The notes beneath the pieces are model-generated. The model was given only the letters and a program-made list of their open reading frames with translations. It ran no database searches and had not been told where the DNA came from. Below are positions 26,365-35,718 of a stretch of DNA of 64,000 nucleotides, piece by piece; the first letter of the stretch is position 1, and every line of letters begins with the position of its first letter. The position numbers were made by a program, and so were the translations under genes. The DNA comes from Methylobacterium sp. NMS14P (GTDB lineage: Bacteria > Pseudomonadota > Alphaproteobacteria > Rhizobiales > Beijerinckiaceae), in contig NZ_CP087106.1 in assembly GCF_028583545.1 (NCBI RefSeq), forward strand, positions 4,770,501 to 4,834,500, read 5' to 3'.

Positions 26365-27420
26365 TCAGAGGCTCTCGATCCAGTTGCGCAGGACGGCGCC
26401 GGGCGCGGGTTCGGGGCCGGTCTCCAGGCGCTGGGACGCGTCGCTCGGGATGAAGCCGAACCGGCGCTTGAACGCCCGCCGGAAGGTCCGCTCGTCCGAG
26501 AAGCCGACCGCGAAGGCGACCTGCGAGATGCGCAGGGGTCTGGGGGCATCGTCGCGCACGAGCATCCGCATCGCCGCCATGAGGCGGCGGTCGCGAATAT
26601 ACGCCACGATGCCGTTGGGGGCGAACAGCCGGTACAGGGTCGAGCGCGACAGGCCGAGCCGCGTCGCGATCAGGGCCGGCGTCAGCTTCGGGTTGCCGAG
26701 CTCCGCCTCGACGAGGCGGCGCACCCGGATCCGGATGTCCTGGTGCTGGGAGGGCCGCCCCTCCTCCTGCCCGCGCAGCCAGCTGGCGCAGAGCTGGGTG
26801 ATCGCCGCCGAGGCCGCCAGGGCCTCGCGGCGGTCGAGGAGGTCGCCGCAGGCGACGACGTTGGCGACGAAATTGTGGACCAGCCGCCCGAACGGGTCGC
26901 CGTCGTGGTCGAGGGGGCGCCCGTGCAGGGCGTCGGGGTGGCAGCCCTGCTTCTCCAGCAGGGCGCGGGGGATCACGACGTTCGTGGCGTCGACGGCAGC
27001 CGCCACGATGCGCACGGGCTGGGCGAGGTCGAAGACGATGCACTGCACCTCGTTCACCGGGCCCGCACCCTGATCGGTCTCCACCAGGCTCTGCCCCCGC
27101 CGGTAGAACTGCAGCAGGATGTGGTCGAGGCCCTGCTGGCCGATCATCTCCCGCGTCCGCACGAGGGTGTGGGCCGGCGCCACCACGTCGCCGACCAGCA
27201 GGTCGCCGAGATGGTAGCTGCGCATCGCGATCGGGACGGTGAGGTCGGTCTCCGGGCGGAAGCTCACGTCGAAGATGGGCGCGAGATGGTCCTGCCACGC
27301 CCGGCCGAGCGCCGCGGGATCGCCGGGCGGCTCGAACCGCAGGCAGGCGACCTCGCCGGCCGGAGCCTCGCCCCCGGCCGGCGCCGCGTCCGGGTCCCGG
27401 TCTCTCTCCTCGGAAGACAT
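26365..27420 (-). CDS. AraC-family transcriptional regulator
   Basis: This 351-residue protein has an N-terminal AraC-binding-like domain (about 20-200) and a C-terminal double helix-turn-helix. The latter includes LIATRLGLSRSTLYRLF and ISQVAFAVGFSDERTFRRAFKRRFG. It is cytoplasmic. The ATG at 27420 is chosen. The stop TGA is followed after one base by the GTG start of the channel gene, so regulator and channel are an operon. The inducer is unknown; a shared ligand with the channel is only a guess. Confidence 0.88.
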   Translation of the reverse strand: MSSEERDRDPDAAPAGGEAPAGEVACLRFEPPGDPAALGRAWQDHLAPIFDVSFRPETDLTVPIAMRSYHLGDLLVGDVVAPAHTLVRTREMIGQQGLDHILLQFYRRGQSLVETDQGAGPVNEVQCIVFDLAQPVRIVAAAVDATNVVIPRALLEKQGCHPDALHGRPLDHDGDPFGRLVHNFVANVVACGDLLDRREALAASAAITQLCASWLRGQEEGRPSQHQDIRIRVRRLVEAELGNPKLTPALIATRLGLSRSTLYRLFAPNGIVAYIRDRRLMAAMRMLVRDDAPRPLRISQVAFAVGFSDERTFRRAFKRRFGFIPSDASQRLETGPEPAPGAVLRNWIESL

Positions 27421-27799
27421 ACGTAGAGCCTGACACCTGCTGTTAGCGCGACCGATGAAGAACGAGGGCCTGCCCCAAGGTGACGCGTGGCAACGCGGTC
27501 CGGTCGTCCCGCACGTTAGCCGCGCCCACCCGGACAGTCTTCCTGTCTCCCGCCGGCCCGGACGGCTGTACACTGTCGTTTGCCGGGGCGACGTGCGATT
27601 CGACGCGGGCGCCGCCGGATCGGGCCGCCACCGGCGCAACGTCCGATCATCGTGACTTACGAGCCGGCGGTGTGGTTCCTTCCGTCCCAGAAAGGGGGAT
27701 CCCCGTTTCAGGACGTCGCGCGCGGCGCCGGGTGTGGCCGCGATGTGATAGTCCGTTAAACCCGCATTTCCTAACCCCCGTGCAAAGCTTGCGGCAGGC
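27421..27799. other. 379-bp divergent intergenic region
   Basis: No gene is supported. It should hold the promoters of the AraC-channel operon (leftward) and the autotransporter (rightward). GC falls just before the autotransporter ATG (about 27745-27790). I could not identify a convincing operator. Confidence 0.4.
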
Positions 27800-30700
27800 A
27801 TGACGGGGGTCAGTCCAGTGGTCCGACAGTATAGCGATGTCGAGCGTGTGACCGGATCCTGTGATCCGAGCCGGGGCGCGCGCGCCGAAACGCGGCGCTG
27901 CGGCGCCGTGCGGCTGGGATTGCTGGTCGGCAGCTCGCTCGCAACCCTCGCGCTGGCCCTGGGACCTGTCGCGGCGCAGACCGTGCCGGCGCGCTCGCCC
28001 TCGACGGTCGATGCCTTCGGGGTACCGTTGACGGCGGCGCAGTTCGACACGCCCGAATACAGGCTCGATTGGGGCTTGGCGGCCATCAACGCCGCAACCG
28101 CCTATGCTCGCGGCTTTACTGGAAACGGCGTGTTGGTGGCCGTTCTTGATAGTGGCGTTGATCCGACACATCCAGAATTCAACGCAAGACGTGGTCAAAT
28201 ATCACCACTTTCCCGCAACTTTGTTTCGTATTTGGATCCGACGATCAATCCGTCCGAGCTTTTTGATATGGACCCCCGCGGGCATGGCACTCATGTTTCT
28301 GGCACAGTCGCAGCTGCTCGCAACAGCGTAGGCATGATGGGAGTAGCGTACGACAGCACTATTCTGTCACTCGTGTCCTCGCTCGGCAGCGCCTACACCT
28401 TCAGGGAAGTGCCCGTCGCCATTGATTATGCGGCAAATAGTGGCGCCCGCGTTATGAATGGAAGTTACGGCGTCAATTTTTGGCAATTTCCTCGAGCACT
28501 CTCTCGTCAAGAATATTGGTATGATGAGGAGCGGGTTCAATACGAGGCAATCAAGAGAGCAATCAGCAGAGATGTTCTTTTCATTTTTGCTGCGGGAAAT
28601 GACCGATCATTACAGCCGGCTACAGCACAAAGTCCAAGCGACTCTGCTCTTTTTCCGTATATAAAACCGAGCAATGCGAACAGCGGAGTATATCAATTTT
28701 ATGATAGAAACCCTAATGATTCGAACAGATCCGTTGCCCAGCAGCAGAATTCTGCGGACTTCTCAGATGTATCAGGATATATTGTCGCAGTAGTTGCTGT
28801 CGATAAAAACCGTTCGATCGCTAGTTTCAGCAATCTGTGCGGCGTTGCGGCGGCTTGGTGTATCGCCGCCCCAGGTGAAGGTATCTATTCGACCAAAGCC
28901 GGTGGCGGTTACCAGAGCCTGAGCGGCACATCGATGGCCTCGCCGCACGTGGCCGGTGCCGCAGCTGTCCTGCGTCAGGCGTTCCCGTTCCTGACGGCGC
29001 CGCAGATCGCCCAGACCATGTTCACCACCGCCACCCATCTCGGTGACGGTCCGGCCAACGCCCCGAACGCCACCTTCGGCTGGGGCCTGCTCAACCTCGG
29101 CAAGGCCATCGACGGCCCGGGCCAGTTCACCTCCACCTGGACGGTCAACACCACCTACAACGACCAGGCCTATTACGGCCGCTTCGCCAACGACATCTCG
29201 GGGCCCGGCGGTCTGATCAAGGTCGGTCTCGGCACCCTCGAACTCGCCGGCTCCAACACCTATGCCGGCGGCACCGCCGTCTACGGCGGCACCCTGGCCG
29301 TCTCCCGCGACGCCAATCTCGGCGCCGCCGGCACCGGCCTGACCCTCGGCGGCGGCACCCTCGAGGTCCTGGCCGACGGCTTCGCCACCGCCCGCCCGAT
29401 CACGCTGGCCGGCCCCGGCACCCTGCAGATCGACCTCGGCACCGCCACCTTCGCGGGGCCGATCGCCGACGGCAGCCAGCCGGGCGTGCTGGTCAAGACC
29501 GGCCCCGGCACCGCCGTGCTCTCGGCCGCCAACACGTTCACAGGCGGCGCCCTGGTCGGCACCGGCACCCTGGCCCTGACCGCCACCGGCAGCCTCACCG
29601 CGCCCGTTCTCGTCGGCTCGGCGGCGAGCTTCCTCAATGCCGGCCTCGTCTCCGGCAACGTCGGCAACTTCGGCGTCCTCGCCAACAGCGGCACCATCAC
29701 GGGCGGCCTCGCCAATGCCGGTCTGGCCCTCAACACCGGCACCGTCGGCGGCGGCGCTGCCAACACCGGCAGCCTGGTCAACGCCGGCACCCTCGCGGGC
29801 GGACTGACCAACGCCGGCACCGCCCTCAACACCGGCACCATCGCCGGCGGCGCGACCAACAGCGGCGTCCTGAGCAACGCCGGCGCCATCGGCGGCGTCG
29901 TCAACACCGGCACGCTTTCCACCAGCGGCACGGTCGGCGGCGGCCTGACCAATGCCGGCACCGTGCTCGCCAGCGGCGGCCGCATCGACGGCGCCATCGC
30001 CAACAATGCCGGCCTGCTCGCCATCGCTGGATCCGTCGCCAGCGCCGGCACCGTCGCCAACGCCGCCGGCGCGACGCTCGCCGTCACGGGCGGCGGCAGC
30101 TACAGCCTCGCCGGCCCCCTGGCCAATGCCGGCCTCGTCGCGGTCGCCCAGAGCGCCAGCCTCACCGCCTCCGGCGGCCTCAGCAATGCCGGCCTCGTCG
30201 TCAGCGACGGCACCCTCACCGCCGACCTGACCAACACTGGCGTCGCCCGCCTGTCCGGTCAGTACAACGGCACGCTGACCAATGCCGGCCTGCTGCAGGT
30301 CACCGGCCCGCTCGCCGGGCTCACCGGCCTGACCAACACCGGCGCCCTCGACCTCGGCGGCACCGCCGTCGCGCTCACCGACCTCGCCGGCTCCGCCTCC
30401 GCCGTCCTGGGCAACGGCGCCCTCACGGTCGCGGGCGCGGCCGCCTCCACCTACGCCGGCGCCATCCTGGAGACCGCGAGCCCGACCAGCCTGACCAAGG
30501 CCGGCCCCGGCACGCTCACGCTCACCGGCCTCGGCCGCTTCTCCGGCCCGACCACCGTCCAGGCCGGCACGCTCTCGCTCAACGGCCTCTGGACCTCGCC
30601 GGTCACCGTCGCGGCCGCCGGCACCCTGCGCGGCATCGGCACCGTCGCGGCCCCGGTCACGGTCGCCGGCGCCCTGCGGCCGGGCAACTCCCCCGGCACG

Positions 30701-32283
30701 CTCACCGTGCTCGGCCCGGTGGTGTTCAACCCCGGCAGCAGCCTCGGCCTCGACATCGACGGACCGGGCACCGGCACCGGCGCGGGCAGCTACGCCCGCC
30801 TCCTGGCGCTCGGCCCGACCGGCACGGTCGCGGCGGGCGGCACCCTGGTGCCGGAGCTGCGCGGCATCACCGGCAACGCGGGCAACGGCTTCACCCCGCG
30901 CTCGGCCAGCGCTTCGGCGTGCTCACCGCGCAGGCCGGGCTGTCGGGCTCGTTCAGCGGGCTCGCCCAGCCGGCGGCGGGCCTGCCGGCCGGCACGCGCC
31001 TCGACGCGCTCTACGCCGCCACCGGCCTCGACCTCGTGGTCACGCCCGCTGCCTACGGCAGCCTCGCCGGGCTCGGCCTCGCCCAGACCGGCAACGGCCG
31101 GGCCGTGGGCGCGGCCCTCGACCTCGCCCGCCCGGATGCCGGCACGCGGCCGGACGCGGCGCGGGCGCGGGTATTCGACCCGCTCTACGCGGCCAACCCG
31201 GCGACCCTGCCGGGCGGCCTGGCGAGCCTGTCGGGCCAGAGCTACGGCGACGCGGTGATGACCGACCTCGCCGCGCGCCGGCTGCTGGCCGACACGATCG
31301 ACCGGCACCAGCGCGGGCTGGGCGGGGGCGCGGGCGCGTTCAGCGCGGGCGATCCGGGCCCGGGCCCGAACCGCACGGCGCTGCAGGTGCGCGGCGGCGC
31401 CGGGACGGCGGAGCCGCCGCTGGCGGTGGGCGAGGGCCGGGTCTGGGCCGACGCGCTGTACGGGTTCGGCGCGCGCGCCGGCGACCGGGCGGCCACGGGG
31501 GCCGGGTTCGACGCGGGCGGGCTGCTGATGGGCGTCGACCGGCAGGTCGGGGCGGACACGCAGGTGGGCGGGGCGTTCAGCTACCTGCGCGCGGGCGGCA
31601 CGTCCCGGGGCGCGGGGCTGGGCCGGTTCACCACCGACAGCTACGGCGGCACGCTGTACGCGAGCGCGCGGCTCGGCGCGGTGGTGCTGCGCGGCACGGC
31701 GGGGGTATCGTACGCCGACGGTCGGGTTGACCGGACGGTGGCGCTGGGCACGGCGGTGTCGCAGGCGAGCGGGCTGTCGTCGGGCTGGAACGGCGGGGCG
31801 TCGGGCTTTGCCGGCTACGCGGTGGCGGTGGGTCTTCCGGCGGGCGTTCCGGTCGAGGTCGTGCCGGAGGTGGGCTTCAGCTACGACCGGCTGACGCGGG
31901 GCCGGGTGTCCGAGCGGGGCGGTCTGGTGGGTCAGGGCTTCGGCGGGCAGGGGTTCGCGGTGGCCGACCTCGACGCGGCGCGCAGCCTGGTCGGCGGGCG
32001 GGTGACGAGCGTGGCGCTGGGGGGCATCCCGGAGCTGCGTCTGGAGGGGCGGGCGTACTGGGCGCACGAGCTGGCCGACACGGCGGCCCTGATCCGGTCC
32101 AACCTGTTCGGGGCTCCGTTCACGACCCGCACGAGCGCGCTGGGCCGGAACGGCGCAGTCCTGGGCGTGAGCCTGACGGGTGCGGTCGCGGAGGGCGTGC
32201 AGCTGTCGGTGGGCTACACGGGCGAGCTGCGCCCGGGCGCCACCGCGCAGGTCGTCACCGCCGGCCTCCGGGCCGCGTGGTGA
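27800..32283 (+). pseudogene. S8-protease autotransporter, frameshifted before the beta-barrel
   Basis: The frame from 27800 encodes an extended signal peptide (to about residue 60) and a subtilisin-type S8 domain: Asp117 in VAVLDSGVD, His162 in GHGTHVSG, Ser378 in SGTSMASPHVAG. A Gly/Ala/Asn-rich beta-helix passenger follows, with GGLIKVGLGTLELAGSNTYAG-type repeats near residues 472-492. Around 30896-30899 one base is missing and the frame moves: the C-terminal part from LGQRFGVLTAQ to the autotransporter barrel ending GLRAAW at 32283 is in another frame. As read, the passenger lacks its translocator. A sequencing error or a -1 slip would restore about 1,490 residues. The catalytic domain DNA (about 28100-28890) is much lower in GC. 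Confidence 0.82.
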
Positions 32284-32286
32284 GGA

Positions 32287-32316
32287 ACGGCGCCGCCCAT
32301 CCCCGGCCGGCGCCGT
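32287..32316. terminator. Hairpin after the autotransporter
   Basis: ACGGCGCC (32287-32294) pairs with GGCGCCGT (32309-32316) across a 14-nt loop, starting 3 bp after the stop. There is no T-tract. Confidence 0.4.
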
Positions 32317-32331
32317 GCTCCGGAGGCGGGC

Positions 32332-32529
32332 ATGAGCAGGAAAGACGGGCGGGATGAGCCACCGATCGACGCCGAGCCGGCGTCCCGCCGGTCCGGCTTC
32401 TTCCGACGGCTGCTCGACGGTCTCGAAGCCGTCGAGCTGCTGGTCCAGGCCGGCCGGCTGCTCTGGTGGCTCCTGAGGGGCCTGTGGCTGGCCGCCGGCG
32501 CGATCGTGCGCCTCTTCGGCGATCGCTGA
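32332..32529 (+). CDS. Small basic, amphipathic membrane-associated protein, 65 residues
   Basis: The protein has a charged N-terminal half (MSRKDGRDEPP) and a Trp/Leu-rich hydrophobic C-terminal half (LLWWLLRGLWLAAGAIVRLF), so one membrane segment is likely. GGAGGCGGG precedes the ATG at good spacing. It lies 48 bp after the autotransporter stop. I do not recognise the family. Confidence 0.55.
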   Translation: MSRKDGRDEPPIDAEPASRRSGFFRRLLDGLEAVELLVQAGRLLWWLLRGLWLAAGAIVRLFGDR

Positions 32530-32629
32530 CGGTCGTCACCCTGCCTGCCACGTCGCCGGCGGGATCCGGATCAGTGTCCCCGCGATCCGCACCGGGCACG
32601 GCGCGAGCGCAGGACGATATGCCTGGGCC

Positions 32630-32649
32630 GATGTTTCACGGGAAACATC
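32630..32649. promoter_or_regulatory. parS-like palindrome
   Basis: GATGTTTC and GAAACATC flank ACGG. The inner 16 bp, TGTTTCACGGGAAACA, differs from the ParB-binding parS consensus TGTTTCACGTGAAACA at one central base. It is intergenic, between a small plus-strand gene and the end of the response-regulator gene. It could be a genuine degenerate parS or merely a terminator stem for the convergent genes. Confidence 0.45.
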
Positions 32650-32692
32650 CGCGTCGCCGCCGGATCTCGCGTCACCGGCAGGGTCGGGCAGC

Positions 32693-33058
32693 TCAGCCGA
32701 ACAGCGCGCGCGCCACGGTCTGCGGGTCGATCGGCTTCTGGCAGAGAGCCACGGCGCCGTGGAGCGACGGCACGGCGACCGGGTCGTAGCCCGTCGCGAA
32801 CAGGAAGGGCACGCCGCGCGCGTGCAGCGCGTCGGCCACGGGGTAGACCAGCTCGTCCTGCAGGTTGATGTCGAGGACCGCGGCGTCGATCTCGGCCGTG
32901 CCGGCGATCAGCGCCAGCGCCTCGCCGACGCTGGCGACCGGACCCAGGACCTGGGCGCCGCCTTCCTCGAAGCCGGATTTGAGATCGACGGCGATGAAGT
33001 AATCGTCCTCGACCAGCAGGACCCGCCTGCCGGCCAGCGCGCGTGGTTTCGAGGTCAT
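32693..33058 (-). CDS. Single-domain response regulator
   Basis: This 121-residue receiver domain has the acidic pair VEDDYF, a phospho-acceptor Asp in AAVLDINLQ, and the conserved Lys in LCQKPID. There is no output domain. The start ATG overlaps the stop of the HWE kinase gene (ATGA), making the kinase its likely phosphodonor. Such stand-alone receivers next to HWE kinases are common in alphaproteobacteria and may act as phosphate sinks or adaptors. Confidence 0.88.
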   Translation of the reverse strand: MTSKPRALAGRRVLLVEDDYFIAVDLKSGFEEGGAQVLGPVASVGEALALIAGTAEIDAAVLDINLQDELVYPVADALHARGVPFLFATGYDPVAVPSLHGAVALCQKPIDPQTVARALFG

Positions 33059-34545
33059 GCGGGGTTGCCTGCGGCTTCTCCCTCGGGGAGCGGGATGTTG
33101 ATCGAGCAATGTAGCGCCGTGGCGCCGAGTTCGTAGCTGGTCGTCGCCTTCAGGGCGTAGGGCAGGGCGTGCTCGATCAGCTCCCGCCCGTAGCCGCCCC
33201 GCGGCGGCGCGTCCGCCAGCTCCGGTCCGCGGACGAGGCCTTCCTCCACCCATTCCACCAGCAGCCGGCCGCCGCCATCGTCCGCCCTGTAGGTCCGCCA
33301 CGTCACGCTCAGGCGTCCGTGCGCCGTGGTGAGCGCGCCGTATTTCAGCGCGTTGGTGGCGAGCTCGTGCAGGGCCAGCGCGAAGGTCTGCACCGTCGCC
33401 TTGCGCAGCCGCACCACGGGCCCGTGGAGCCGGATGCGCGCCGGCATGGCCGGGGCATCGAGGGCGGCGAGTTCCGTCTCGATCAGGGCGCGGAGCGTGA
33501 TCGGTTCCTGGTCGGAGCGCGAGAGGAGGCCCTGAACCCGGGAGAGGGCGGACAGGCGGTCGTTGAACCGCTGCCGGAACGTCTCGCCGGGCCCGGTCTG
33601 GGCCATCGTCTGCTTGGCGATGGAGCGGACGACGCCGAGCAGGTTGCGGGTCCGGTGCTGCAATTCGGCGACCATGACCTGCTGCCGCTCCTGAAGCTGG
33701 CGCAGATCGTCGATGTCGGTCGAGGTGCCGAGCCACTCGACGATTCGACCCCGCGCGTCGCGGACCGGCGCGGCGCGGGTCTGGAACCAGCAGAAGCGGT
33801 CCTCGGCCGCGTTGCGGAGCCTGTGCTCGAAGGAGAGGTGGCCGCTCAGCGGCGCCTCGCGCCACGCGGCCTCGGCGACCGCCTCATCGCCCGGATGGAC
33901 CGCCTCCAGCCAACCCCAGCCGAGGCTCGTCGCGTCGGTCTGCCCGGTATAGGCCTGCCACTGCGGGCTCGACCAGATGCAGGCGCCGTCGATCGCCGCG
34001 CGCCAGACGAGCTGCGGAATGCCCTGGGCGAGGGTGCGGAACAGCTCCTCGCTCGCGCGCAGGCGGCGCTCGGCCAGCACCCGCTCGGTGCTCTCGACCA
34101 CGATGGCGATGACGCCGGCGGGGCGCCCGTCCTCGCCGAAGACCGGCGAATAGTCGAGATTCATCCAGACCCGCTCGGGCCGGCCGTAGCGGTGCAGGGT
34201 GAGTTCCTGATCCCTGTACGACAGCGTCCCACCGGCCAGGCCGACGCGCATGACGTTGTCGTTGAAGTCGGCGACCTCCGGCCAACCTTCGCGCACCTTG
34301 GAGCCGAGGAGTTCGGGATGGCGCCCGCCCGCGAAGCCCGAATAGGCGTCGTTGTAGATCATGATGCCGTCCTCGCCCCAGAGCAGCACGATCGGCACCG
34401 GCGATTGCAGCAGCGTGCTGACCGCGAAGACCAGGCTCTGCGGCCAGTCGGCGATGGGACCGAGGGGCGTGTCCGCCCACCTGTAGGTCCGGACGAGGTC
34501 GGCGAGTTCGCTGCAGCCGGCCGAGAAGATGCAGGCCTCGCTCAT
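33055..34545 (-). CDS. HWE-family PAS histidine kinase
   Basis: This 496-residue soluble kinase has two PAS-like domains (about 15-165 and 165-290, with WRAAIDGACIWSS and a PAC-like WLGTSTDIDDL). The HWE kinase core follows: phospho-acceptor His in VAELQHRTRNLLGVVRS, then HELATNALKYGAL and WVEEG of the ATPase domain. No transmembrane segment is apparent, so it senses a cytoplasmic signal. The start is the ATG at 34545. The stop overlaps the response-regulator start. Confidence 0.9.
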   Translation of the reverse strand: MSEACIFSAGCSELADLVRTYRWADTPLGPIADWPQSLVFAVSTLLQSPVPIVLLWGEDGIMIYNDAYSGFAGGRHPELLGSKVREGWPEVADFNDNVMRVGLAGGTLSYRDQELTLHRYGRPERVWMNLDYSPVFGEDGRPAGVIAIVVESTERVLAERRLRASEELFRTLAQGIPQLVWRAAIDGACIWSSPQWQAYTGQTDATSLGWGWLEAVHPGDEAVAEAAWREAPLSGHLSFEHRLRNAAEDRFCWFQTRAAPVRDARGRIVEWLGTSTDIDDLRQLQERQQVMVAELQHRTRNLLGVVRSIAKQTMAQTGPGETFRQRFNDRLSALSRVQGLLSRSDQEPITLRALIETELAALDAPAMPARIRLHGPVVRLRKATVQTFALALHELATNALKYGALTTAHGRLSVTWRTYRADDGGGRLLVEWVEEGLVRGPELADAPPRGGYGRELIEHALPYALKATTSYELGATALHCSINIPLPEGEAAGNPA

Positions 34546-34680
34546 GCGGTGACCGACTCGTGAGGCTCCAGCTCGGGCGAGCGCAGCGCGGATGGCGGAA
34601 GCCCGTTCCGCGACCGGCCGCGTCGGCCGTCCCGGCGGGCGGGTCACGCCCAGGCTACTACACCGCCTCCGCGCCTCATA

Positions 34681-34723
34681 GGGGACCGGTCGGTGCCGGC
34701 GCGGCCCGCACCGACCGGTCCCC
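34681..34723. terminator. 16-bp perfect inverted repeat
   Basis: GGGGACCGGTCGGTGC (34681-34696) pairs with GCACCGACCGGTCCCC (34708-34723) across an 11-nt loop. It lies downstream of the DUF892 gene on the minus strand. No T-run follows, so termination is inferred from stem strength only. Confidence 0.6.
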
Positions 34724-34732
34724 GTGCGCGCC

Positions 34733-34760
34733 CGCGGGCTTCGGACGACCGAAGCCCGCG
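34733..34760. terminator. 12-bp perfect hairpin, tetraloop
   Basis: CGCGGGCTTCGG (34733-34744) and CCGAAGCCCGCG (34749-34760) enclose ACGA. It is the first hairpin reached after the DUF892 stop and is followed by the larger hairpin at 34681-34723. Confidence 0.65.
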
Positions 34761-34787
34761 CTCCGCGTCGGACCTCAGGTTCTGACC

Positions 34788-35282
34788 TCAGGCCGCGGCG
34801 CGCTCCACCGCCTCAGCGAGCTGGCTCGCGGCCGCGTCGCCCTTGTAGATCTCGTCCACCGCCTGCTTCAGCTTGGACGCGTCCTCGGTGCGGCCGAGGG
34901 CCTTGGCGTAGGCGGCCGCCGAGCCGAATCCGGCGAGGCCGTAATGCGACATGCGCTGATACTGCGCGATGATCGCCACGTCGCGCAGCCGGCCGTCGGG
35001 CGAGGCCTCCTTGATCCCGTGCTTCAGCGCCTCGGCGACGAGGCCCTCCATGCCCTTGCAGTGCTCCGGCCGGGTCTCGCCACCATTGGCCTGGATCAGG
35101 CTCTTCAGGACGTCGGTGTGCTTCCGGATCCCGCCCACGGACTGCTCGAGCATCCGCTTCAGGTTGGCGTCGCTGACCTGCCCGCCGAGCTCCTGCACGG
35201 CCCGGACCATCTGGTCGTTCGCCGACCAGAGATCCTGCATCTCGTCGAGATAGACCTCTTTCAGGCTGTCGGGTGCCGACAT
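34788..35282 (-). CDS. DUF892 (YciE/YciF-like) ferritin-like stress protein
   Basis: This 164-residue all-helical protein matches the DUF892 family: SLKEVYLDEMQDLWSANDQM at the start, then GIRKHTDVLKSL and YQRMSHYGLAGFG. Carboxylate and His residues are spaced as in ferritin-like di-metal folds. Members are induced by general or osmotic stress; their chemistry is unsettled. An EcfG-type promoter lies just upstream, and two strong hairpins lie downstream, so it is probably a single-gene transcript. Confidence 0.88.
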   Translation of the reverse strand: MSAPDSLKEVYLDEMQDLWSANDQMVRAVQELGGQVSDANLKRMLEQSVGGIRKHTDVLKSLIQANGGETRPEHCKGMEGLVAEALKHGIKEASPDGRLRDVAIIAQYQRMSHYGLAGFGSAAAYAKALGRTEDASKLKQAVDEIYKGDAAASQLAEAVERAAA

Positions 35283-35312
35283 CGTCGCCTCCTATGTCTG
35301 TGATGCCCGGTG

Positions 35313-35337
35313 AACCCGGGGGGCGCGGCGCTGTTCC
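35313..35337 (-). promoter_or_regulatory. Likely EcfG (general stress sigma factor) promoter for DUF892 gene
   Basis: On the minus strand GGAAC (35337-35333) is followed after 16 nt by GGTT (35316-35313). The alphaproteobacterial stress consensus is GGAAC-N16/17-cGTT. The start site would lie about 25 nt before the ATG at 35282. A DUF892 gene is a typical member of this regulon. Confidence 0.6.
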
Positions 35338-35718
35338 GGGCCGCCGGACCGATCCGGCCGGCCCCGGGCACCGCCATGAGCGTCCGCGGCCCTGCCGGAC
35401 GTCCCCGGCCGAGGACCAGGGCCGCGGTGGCCCTGCTGGCCGGCCCCGCCACGGCGGCGCCCTCCGGTCCGTGCCCGTGCGTCGTCGCGTCCGGCGCGCT
35501 GCTGATCCAGGTGCGGGCCGAGCGCCGAGGCCCGCGGCGCGGCGCCCGGATACCCGCCGGCAGCCGGTTCAACACCGTCGCACGCGGCGCGATCGGCGGC
35601 GACGGCTGCGGCAACGCCGTCACCGGAAGCGCGGCGGCCCCGAGCGGGCGGCGGGCGTGTGCCGGACCGGTACCGGTCCGGCCCTGACCGATGGTTTCGT
35701 CGGGCCGGCCGAGGGACC
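35338..35718. other. Spacer without a convincing gene
   Basis: Several short open frames exist on both strands, as expected from the very high GC. None has a ribosome site and a recognisable protein. A plus-strand frame from about 35376 with a hydrophobic RAAVALLAGPATAAP stretch could encode a small exported protein, but I do not call it. Confidence 0.35.

Noticed and set aside
33055..33058. Fusion of the HWE kinase with the receiver domain
   Set aside because: The stop and start codons overlap (ATGA) in different frames; they are two proteins, not one hybrid kinase.
35376..35687. Small exported protein on the plus strand
   Set aside because: There is no ribosome site or family, and competing frames exist on the other strand; kept only as a remark.
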